NCBI RefSeq assembly: GCF_020080835.1
Contig: NC_058162.1
Span: forward strand, 14,914,122 to 14,978,121
Direction of reading: 5' to 3'
Source of the DNA: Cotesia glomerata
Taxonomy: Eukaryota > Arthropoda > Insecta > Hymenoptera > Braconidae
DNA: 64,000 nt
Shown here: in pieces, positions 57,226 to 64,000 of the stretch
Position numbering within the stretch: position 1 is the first letter of the stretch
How the letters are laid out: the number at the start of each line of letters is the position of its first letter
Program-made: the position numbers and the translations under genes
Notes under the pieces: model-generated
The model's input: only the letters and a program-made list of their open reading frames with translations
What the model was told of the DNA's origin: nothing
The model's database searches: none

Positions 57226-58298
57226 GTATAAAAATGAATAGCTGTGCATTAGTCTCGCTAAAACTTAAAAACAACTGGACTGATTTTGATAATTTTTTTT
57301 TTATTTTGTACGTCATCAGGTATAGTTAGAGGATGGTTTAGAAAAAAAAATAAAAAGTTGAAAAAAAAAATCCTAAATATTAAGAAATCAAAAATATCAA
57401 GTAACATCAATTGTTTCCTGCTTCACAGCAGTATTTTATTTGTCACCTATATAAGTCTATCTATATATATAGATAAAAATGAATAGCTGTGCGTTAATCT
57501 CGCTATAGTTCAGGGATGTTTTCGAAAGAAAAAAATTTTTGAAAAACCCGAAAGTTTTGCTAAGGAAATCAACGGATCTAAAATTGTTAAACGTCTATCT
57601 TCTGTATGTATGAACAAAAAAAATTTCATAAATTCAGTGTTCATTTTTTAGGATCTTGATTTTCAGGCGATAATGAGAAGCGAGTTTCATTTAATAACTT
57701 GACAAAATTCTAACCGCGCTTCAGGCAGCCAGTATTTATTCTTTATAGAAGTAGATTAGAGTTTAGATTGATAATCGCTGTTTGGAAGGTGTTTTGAAAT
57801 ATATTGTAGGTGATACGAAGTTCACCGGGTCAGCTAGTTGTTCATAGGATAAGAATATTAATTAATAATATAACCCCCACCAATAACCCCGCCGAAATAC
57901 AAAAACAACCTCTTCCCACCTTATATAACGCCCAAAAGTGCCCTCTAAATTCACGCTCAGAGATATTGATAACAAATAATCACCTGTCGATATACCCGAT
58001 AACGCTTGATAAGTTACCGACAGAGGGTACACAATTCATCGAAGTTCCGGGTGGTCGCCGCTAGGTGGCGCTTGGGGTTAGCTGCAAACTCCCTCTGTTT
58101 AACTACTTATCAACTTAGAGTGAAAAATTCCATATTAAGTAATTTTGTAGAAAATTTGATTTCTTGTAACAATGTGAAGATACAAATCTGAAACACATTT
58201 TTTTTCATTTTTGAAACGTGAAAGAAAAATTTTCTCATTGTTATATCAATTATTTCTTTAGTAAGTATTTCAACTTTGTGTTTTTTTTTCTTTTTCAG

Positions 58299-58925
58299 AA
58301 TGCAATTATGATGGCGACTACACTATCGAAAAGACTTCCACTATTCATGACAGCATTAAGTCAAGAAGACAATCAGGCATAGAAAAATACACCTATTGTC
58401 TCATTGTTTCCGCAAATGATAATCATAAATTGTTGAAAAATGTATGCTGCTGCAGGAGGAACTAGCGTTGCTAATCGAAGAAAACAGAAGCAAATCAGCA
58501 AACAACGACCTTCACAAATTTTGAACGGCCCAAAAACTTCGCGTGGTAGATATATTGCCGAGTCAGGATTGTGTATCTCAAAAAATGCAAGAAGCCACAC
58601 GCTTGCACAGCAGAATTTAGTCGTATCTCAACAATCTCACTATTCTGCACCATCATCCACATTTTACAATTTTTCCCAGGTTAATCATCGAAATCATACT
58701 CACAATCTCCACTATTTTAAACATCGAAGACTGATTGCTGAAAAAGTGAAGCTACATCGTTTTCTGGCACCTCCGCTTTCGCCGATTCAATTTTCCATAT
58801 CACCACCACCACTCTCATTGGAGTCGACAACCTCCACCACGCATCCATTAAAATTCAACAATTTTCCATTTCCACCGCCATCATTTTTTGATTTAAGAAT
58901 ATCGTCTTCCACTTCTGAAATACAG
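58299..58925 (+). CDS. possible host exon(s), unrecognised
   Basis: A good acceptor (ttttttttctttttcag) ends at 58298. The sequence beyond it has a short frame NAIMMATTLSKRLPLF ending at 58381. A second frame, from 58440, reads MYAAAGGTSVANRRKQKQIS, is basic, then His/Ser/Pro-rich (PPLSPIQFSISPPPLSLEST), and runs into a CAG|GTGGGT donor at 58926. Composition is less AT-rich than the surroundings. No family recognised; it could equally be a chance frame. Confidence 0.25.
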
Positions 58926-58926
58926 G

Positions 58927-59700
58927 TGGGTTTTACATACGAATTCATAAGAAAATTTTCATTTATAACCAGATAAGGTTTTTACCCGTTACTATTGGAA
59001 AAATTAGTTTTATGCACAACAAATCCATTTATAGTAAAAATTGTACTAAACATAATAATTGAGATTTTAATCTTTTAATGAATAATATTCAAATTTACTA
59101 TTAAGAAAAAAAAGGTTCCAGATGAAGAGATGATTTCCAATGTATTTATTGACTAAATAATTCTCGAGTTGATTGCCGGAATTAGAAATAGATGAATTTC
59201 TGGGTTCCCCGACTACTCAATCGCGACATGTCAACCGCAAAAATCCTTTCCACCGACAGTTCAACTACAAAAAATTTATTTTCAGTAAAATGTATAGTCT
59301 TAACCCAAATGCATGAAAAAACTCATTGGTATGATTGTTTAGTTTATAAGTTCTTACGTGCATAATATCCCTTACTTTACATATAACAAAGTCCCAAAAT
59401 TTGTTTAGGGTACTTCGGATATCCCTTAGCCTCGGACGTCTATCTTATGGCTTTAAATAGATTAACTATTTTTAAATTTATAAATTTTTAGACAATCTAA
59501 GAAATTTAAATTATTTATTATTGTAAAGATCTGATTTACCATCGAATATTCTGTAAACCTCGTGGAAATCAACAATTGTCACTGATTGCTGAACTGTTGT
59601 TATTCATCGCAGATCAAATGGCAGCAGTTGGAATGTCTTCGGTTGAAAACAAATGTCGAAGTTATGTAAAAAACTTTAGTTATTTAGTTAGATAGATAGT
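58927..59700. other. intergenic, nothing recognised
   Basis: AT-rich sequence without convincing frames or repeats, apart from a possible pyrimidine-rich stretch near 58799-58890 belonging to the preceding frame. Confidence 0.4.
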
Positions 59701-59749
59701 TAGACAGATCCCTGACTATCCCCGGGAGGGTGTCACTATGTGTGTGTGT

Positions 59750-60861
59750 TTTTTTTGTTTTTTGTAAAGAGGTACGAAAAAAGATCTTCAAAAAACACCG
59801 GTATCGTTAACTCTGCCGCCCATCTTCCGGCAGATATCGATAGTCGGTAGTGTGGAGATTTTTACCCACTAAAAAAAACATTCCTCTTCCCCTCTCCCCT
59901 AGATGGTACGGGGAGGACTGGATTGGAACCGCGTTAGCATAACTTCAATCCAGTCGTGCTGCGTCTCACGACGCCTACTCCTGGCTACTGGTCCCTTTCT
60001 GCGATTTTGTCTTTCAGGAGGTGCTGTGCATAAATTGCAACAGCTGACCAGTTTTCCTCTTGTTTGATCATATAGGTCACCAGGCTTGAGGGGGAGAGCC
60101 TGGTGCCTATGATCTCTTCGGTGCTTCTTCTGTAGTCCTTCCATCGAGCACACTCGAAGAATGTGTGTTCGGCGTCGTCGATTTTATCCGGGCAGTATTT
60201 GCACGTTGGTGTGCTGTGCAAACCCATCGTGAAAAGATAGGCATTGAACTGCCCATGTCCCGTCAATAGCTGGGTCAGGAAGAAGTCCGTATCCCCGTGC
60301 TTCCGAGAGAGCCAGACGTTGATGTTTGGGATCAGGCGCGCCGTCCATCTGCCCGTCTCTCCCGATGTCCATCGGTCCTGCCACTCTTGCTGCGTTTCCG
60401 CCTTTATCCTCGTTCTTGCGTCCTTCATGTTATCATCACTGTCTTCAGCGTCATAGAGTTTTGCTCTTTCGAACGCTAATAGGTCGATGGGCGCGGCTCC
60501 TGCAATGACCAATACAGCCGCTTCGGAAACTGTGCGGTAGGCGCAGGCAACCCTGAGAGCGCCTCGCCGCTGTACTGCTGCGATCTTTCGCCGGTAGGTC
60601 TTCTGCTTTAATATGTCTGTCCATATCTCCGCTCCATAAAGCAGTACCGAGTGGACTGCTTCTAGAAGAACTCTTCTCTTTTTTGTTCTTGGTCCCATGG
60701 TGTTGGTCATAATTCGTGCTAGGCTAGACACAGTCTTGCTGGCTTTCTTGCATGCACTGTCGAGGTGTTCACGGAAAGATAGTTTCTCGTCTATCATTAC
60801 CCCTAGATACCGCAGGGCCCTTGTTGACGTCAGCGTTGTTCCTCCCATGTCCATAGCGAAT

Positions 60862-60862
<1 letters not shown>
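59750..60862 (-). pseudogene. R1-like LINE fragment 1, 3' half of ORF2
   Basis: On the minus strand, 60862 to 59985 encodes the post-RT part of an R1-clade LINE: TSTRALRYLGVMIDEKLSF, KKASKTVSSLARIM, then LPNINVWLSRKHGDTDFFL-type blocks, GHGQFNAYL and the C-terminal zinc cluster CKYCPDKIDDAEHTFFEC. It stops at 59985, followed by about 220 bases of 3' UTR and an A-rich tail (59749-59763). Five-prime truncated exactly at (AC)n. Different subfamily from fragments 2 and 3. Confidence 0.85.
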
Positions 60863-60954
<92 letters not shown>

Positions 60955-60973
60955 GTGTGTATGTGTGTGTGTA

Positions 60974-62254
60974 TTTTTTTTTTTTTTTTTTTCTCTCTAG
61001 GGGGGGAATCCTTTTTACGGATTCCAGGCGTAGCTGTTTGGCCTGGATATGTGGTGACTCGACGCAGTGTCATACTAAAACTCGATGCTGACGCCCCTAC
61101 CCACTAAACCCTAAAACCCCTTTCTCTTCTATCCTCTGATCCCCCATGGTACCGCCGTAAGGCATTTCTTCGCGGGGGGAGGAATTAGCTGCCGCTCTTC
61201 ATTCTGGTGGCTAAGATGTTATTTCTTCCTTCTAGATTCTGTCTTTCGCTCTTTTCCTCTCAATGGATCGCAACTCGGTAAGCACTTTTGTAGCAAAAGT
61301 GCTTGTGGCGTTCCAGGCAGCCTCTGATGACAGCATTGCTGCTACTATTGTCTCTGGTTGGATTTTCCTCTTTAGAATATTCTCCAGCTCATCTCGCTGT
61401 GGGTAAAAACGTGGGCACTTAAAGACAACGTGCTCTGCATCTTCATTGACTCCTGAGCAGGACGGGCACTCCGGGAAATCATCATGCTTGAAGCGGTGGA
61501 GATACGCCCGGAAACAGCCGTGTCCTGATAACATCTGTGTAAGAAAATAGTTGACCTCACCGTGATTCCGGTTTAGCCAAACGTTGATCCTTGGTATGAG
61601 ACGATGCGTCCACCTACCCTTCACTGTGGCATCCCACTGTAGTTGCCATCTACTTATGCTCCTCTGCCGCTCTTCTGTTCCAAGCTCCTCAGCGCTTAGT
61701 GTGGTCGACTTCTATCGTTGGTAAAGGATCCGTCTTTCCTCAGCTAAGACTCTGAGAGGCAAAGTTCTGGAGATGACACACACTGCTTCCATAGATATTG
61801 TGCGGAAGGCACTTGCTACTCTTAAGGCACTCAGACGGTATACTGGTCCAGCCTTTCTCCATGATTCTTGCTTTTCTAGTGCGTCCGCCCAGATAGATAT
61901 TCCGTAAGTGAGCCCTGATGTGACTACAAATGATAGTAGTAGTCTTCTGCTCTGCTTTGGGCCTCCGACGTTTGGCATCAGTCGTGCTAAGCTAGCTACC
62001 ACTGCTGATGCTTTTGCACTCACGTGTTCGATTTGCTGCTTAAAGTTGAGTCGGGCATCAAGCATCACTCCCAGATATCGGATATATGGTTGTGATGTGA
62101 TTTCTTGTTCTCCGACTTTCAGTTTTATGGTCTCTATCACTTTTCTGCTGGTAATAAGCACAGCCTCAGTCTTCTGTTTAGCCAGTTGTAGGTTCATTGA
62201 ATCCATCCACCGGTTAACTTTCTCAAAGATGATACCGAACATGTGGTTTATCTC

Positions 62255-62256
<2 letters not shown>
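60974..62256 (-). pseudogene. R1-like LINE fragment 2, 3' half of ORF2
   Basis: Minus strand from 62256: VNRWMDSMNLQLAKQKTEAV, YIRYLGVMLDARLNFKQQ, stop near 61712, then (61624-61232) LIPRINVWLNRNHGEVNYFL, GHGCFRAYL and the zinc cluster CPSCSGVNEDAEHVVFKC. Ends with 3' UTR and a poly(A) tail read as poly(T) at 60974-60992. Five-prime truncation falls at (AC)n. Close relative of fragment 3. Confidence 0.85.
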
Positions 62257-62332
<76 letters not shown>

Positions 62333-63237
62333 TATGCGTGTGTGTGATTGTGTGTGTGTGTGTGTAAGTATGTAAACCTCTCGTAACATTTAAACGGCTT
62401 GACCGATTTTATCGCGGTTGGTGCCATTCAAAAGGGCTTAGCCAAACTTAAAATTCCTGTCAATTTGAACCGATTCGGACCGATAGATTTTGAGAAATTT
62501 TCAGAAATGAAATATATAAGATAAGAAAAAAAATAAGTAAAACGGTTCACTCTAAAGGCCATCCCTGCAACTTCCCGCTAATTCCTTGGTGCTTCAAATT
62601 GTACTTATGACGTTTTTTAGATTTTTGAACTCGAAATATAATTTATGTGATATTTTGAGCTCGCTGAGCTCAAAGAGATAGTATTTCTATGCATTTGAGC
62701 TATTCGAGCTCAAAAGTCTAATAGAAGATTCATAGAACACTACTTTTGGAATTTTCAAACCGCAATAACTTTTGAATGGATTAATCGATTTTCATGCGGT
62801 TGGCAGTATTTGGCGCAGTTTTATCAGCCTTATGAAGAATTTTTAGGTTTTAATTGATTGAACCAAAAATTTCGGAGTAATTTCGAAAAAACACTTTTTT
62901 TAGTTTTCTTTCATTCACGATATCTCTCGAACGAATCAACCGATTTTGACCAGCTTGGTGGCGATCGATGTGGTTTTTTACTGTCTAAAGTTGAGTAGTT
63001 TTTGAAATCGATCGGTAGAGCCGTTCAAAAGTTATCTGAAAAAAACCACATTTGAAAAAATTTTTTTTTTAGTTTCTTTAAGATTTCTCAAAATCTACTA
63101 ATATAAATCGGTCCAAATTATACTCAAAATCTAAGTTTGGCCAAGCCCTTTCAAATGGCACCAACTGCGATAAAATCGGATGAGCCGTTCAAAAGTTATA
63201 AGCGGTTCACATACTTTCACACACACCCACACAGACA

Positions 63238-63293
<56 letters not shown>

Positions 63294-63295
<2 letters not shown>

Positions 63296-64000
63296 TGGAA
63301 GGGTGGAACGAAGAAGTATTGCCTGGTGGCGACCCTAGACATCAGAAATGCCTTCAACTCCGCCAATTGGGAATGCATCATGCAGGCCCTCCAAGAGAAG
63401 AATGTACCAGAATACCTTCTTAAGATCGTAGCAAGCTACTTTGAAAACAGGGTCCTGAAGTATGACACGAAGAACGGTCCAAGGGAGTATGCTATTTCTG
63501 GAGGTGTACCACAAGGTTCAGTTCTACGCCCGCTCCTGTGGAATATTATGTATGACGGCCTATTAAGACTAACTCTGCCAAGAAACGTCAAACTCGTAGC
63601 ATATGCAGACGACGTAGCCGTAGTGATCGTTGCCAAACATCTTGACGAGATAAACCATGTGTTCGATCTCACTTTCGAGCGCGTTAACCGGTGGATGGAC
63701 GCAGTGAACCTGCAACTGGCGCAACACAAAACTGAGGCAGTGCTTATTACCAGCAGGAAAGTGGTAGAGACAATTAAGCTGAAAGTCGCCGAACAAGAAA
63801 TCACATCACAACCTTATATTCGATATTTAGGAGTGATGCTTGATGCCCGACTCAACTTTAAGCAGCAGGTGGAACACGTCAGTGCCAAGGCGTCAGCAGT
63901 GGGAACAAGTCTAGCACGACTGATGCCGAACATCGGAGGGCCAAAGCAGAGCAGAAGGGTACTGTTATCATCTGTAGTCACATCGGTGCTTACATATGGT
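63294..64000 (+). CDS. R1-like LINE fragment 3, reverse transcriptase (runs off the window)
   Basis: Open from 63293 to the window end. RT blocks VATLDIRNAFNSANW, SGGVPQGSVL and catalytic YADD (AYADDVAVV near 63600), then RWMDAVNLQLAQHKTEAVLI and YLGVMLDARLNFKQQVEHV. It begins directly after (AC)n at 63219-63293 and is in the opposite orientation to fragments 1 and 2. Five-prime truncated, lacking the endonuclease. Confidence 0.85.

Larger units (their letters stand above)
53885..57837 (+). mobile_element. composite Helitron-like element in the right TIR
   Basis: Starts TCTATCTATATATACAAAAA after A and ends CACCGGGTCAGCTAG before T, fitting Helitron insertion between A and T. The empty site is available in the other TIR. 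A head motif (ctgtgcgttagtctcgctaaaactcaaaaacggctgg in short blocks) recurs near 53915, 54080, 54265, 57240 and 57485. Two foldback elements, 54325-56175 and 56455-57225, are nested inside. No Rep or helicase is encoded. Confidence 0.7.
29709..58055. mobile_element. degenerate Polinton/Maverick (adintovirus-like) element, full extent including nested insertions
   Basis: Ends are inverted: accacccgg...gtgtaccctctgtcggtaac on the left and its complement ...ccgggtggt on the right. Inside are all the hallmark genes, in decayed form: protein-primed PolB and capsid-side genes on plus, integrase and ATPase on minus. Because every core gene carries stops or frameshifts and at least eight insertions are nested inside, this is an old, immobile copy. 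The usual 6-bp target duplication could not be identified at the outer ends. Confidence 0.85.
53627..58055 (-). repeat. Polinton right TIR, interrupted by a composite Helitron
   Basis: 53627-53884 and 57838-58055 are the inverse of the left TIR. The sequence ...attagataaca-A before and TTGTTCATAGG after the insertion matches left-TIR taacagttgttcat closely with nothing lost. The outer end is ...gaagttccgggtggt. Confidence 0.8.
59702..63293. mobile_element. foldback element whose (GT)n arm hosts two LINEs and whose (AC)n arm hosts a third
   Basis: Left-arm pieces: ccctgactatccccgggagg with tgtgtgtgtg at 59709-59749, (GT)n at 60863-60972 and 62257-62330, then aagtatgtaaacctctcgta. This is the same order as the intact relative at 54440-54600, once the LINEs are removed. 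62370-63218 forms the rest, with inverted halves and GAGCTC motifs near 62660, and ends in (AC)n at 63219-63293. Confidence 0.7.

Noticed and set aside
29709..58055. An intact integrated virus or a domesticated polydnavirus-type cluster
   Set aside because: All core genes have stops, frameshifts or insertions; no evidence of retained function beyond one small frame.

Overview
The window is eukaryotic, AT-rich and built almost entirely of transposable elements (TEs). The mix fits an arthropod genome and probably an insect: gypsy LTR elements, insect-type Helitrons, CR1-like and R1-like LINEs, a Polinton/Maverick (adintovirus-like) element, Kolobok-like and piggyBac-like DNA transposons, and long (GT)n tracts. 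A parasitoid wasp is plausible from the kinds of proteins present, but that is inference. A 100-base assembly gap lies at 14262-14361.

Layout. 1-5647: decayed gypsy element on the minus strand (3' LTR, polypurine tract, integrase remnants, RNase H, RT, protease, gag zinc knuckles). 5650-9540: decayed Helitron Rep region on the plus strand, split by a 1.4-kb foldback element. 9541-14248: nearly full-length but broken CR1-like LINE. 14362-15193: Helitron 3' end and a tRNA-like sequence. 15194-16847: tandem duplication with a 15-bp minisatellite. 16931-23212: 6.3-kb DNA transposon with 729-bp inverted repeats, a 6-bp target duplication and a multi-exon transposase. 23351-24146: short, intact, three-exon Rad52-like gene, the best candidate for a functional cellular gene here. 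24380-26452: Helitron 5' fragment, then a gypsy LTR with primer-binding site. 26795-27060: foldback fragment with (GT)n. 27511-29508: solo LTR.

29709-58055 is one old Polinton-type element, about 28 kb as it now stands. It has terminal inverted repeats of about 0.5 kb and recognisable remains of a protein-primed DNA polymerase B, a chromodomain integrase, an A32-like packaging ATPase, a phospholipase A2/adenovirus-pX-like protein, an adenain-type protease, penton-like and major capsid proteins, and a fibre-like coiled-coil protein. Every core gene carries stops or frameshifts. At least eight later insertions break it up: a 968-bp solo LTR in the left TIR, a 108-bp piggyBac-like MITE, a GATC-rich MITE, a 2.4-kb insertion inside integrase, a 2.1-kb solo LTR inside the penton gene, a Helitron that replaces most of the capsid gene, a Kolobok-like element in the capsid C-terminus, and a 4-kb composite Helitron in the right TIR. 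Several have exact target-site duplications, so the order of events can be read.

58056-64000: a possible host exon, then another foldback element whose (GT)n/(AC)n tracts have received three R1-like LINE copies, all with the sense strand flanked by (AC)n. This suggests microsatellite-targeted insertion. Apart from the Rad52-like gene and perhaps a few short open frames, almost nothing here looks functional today.
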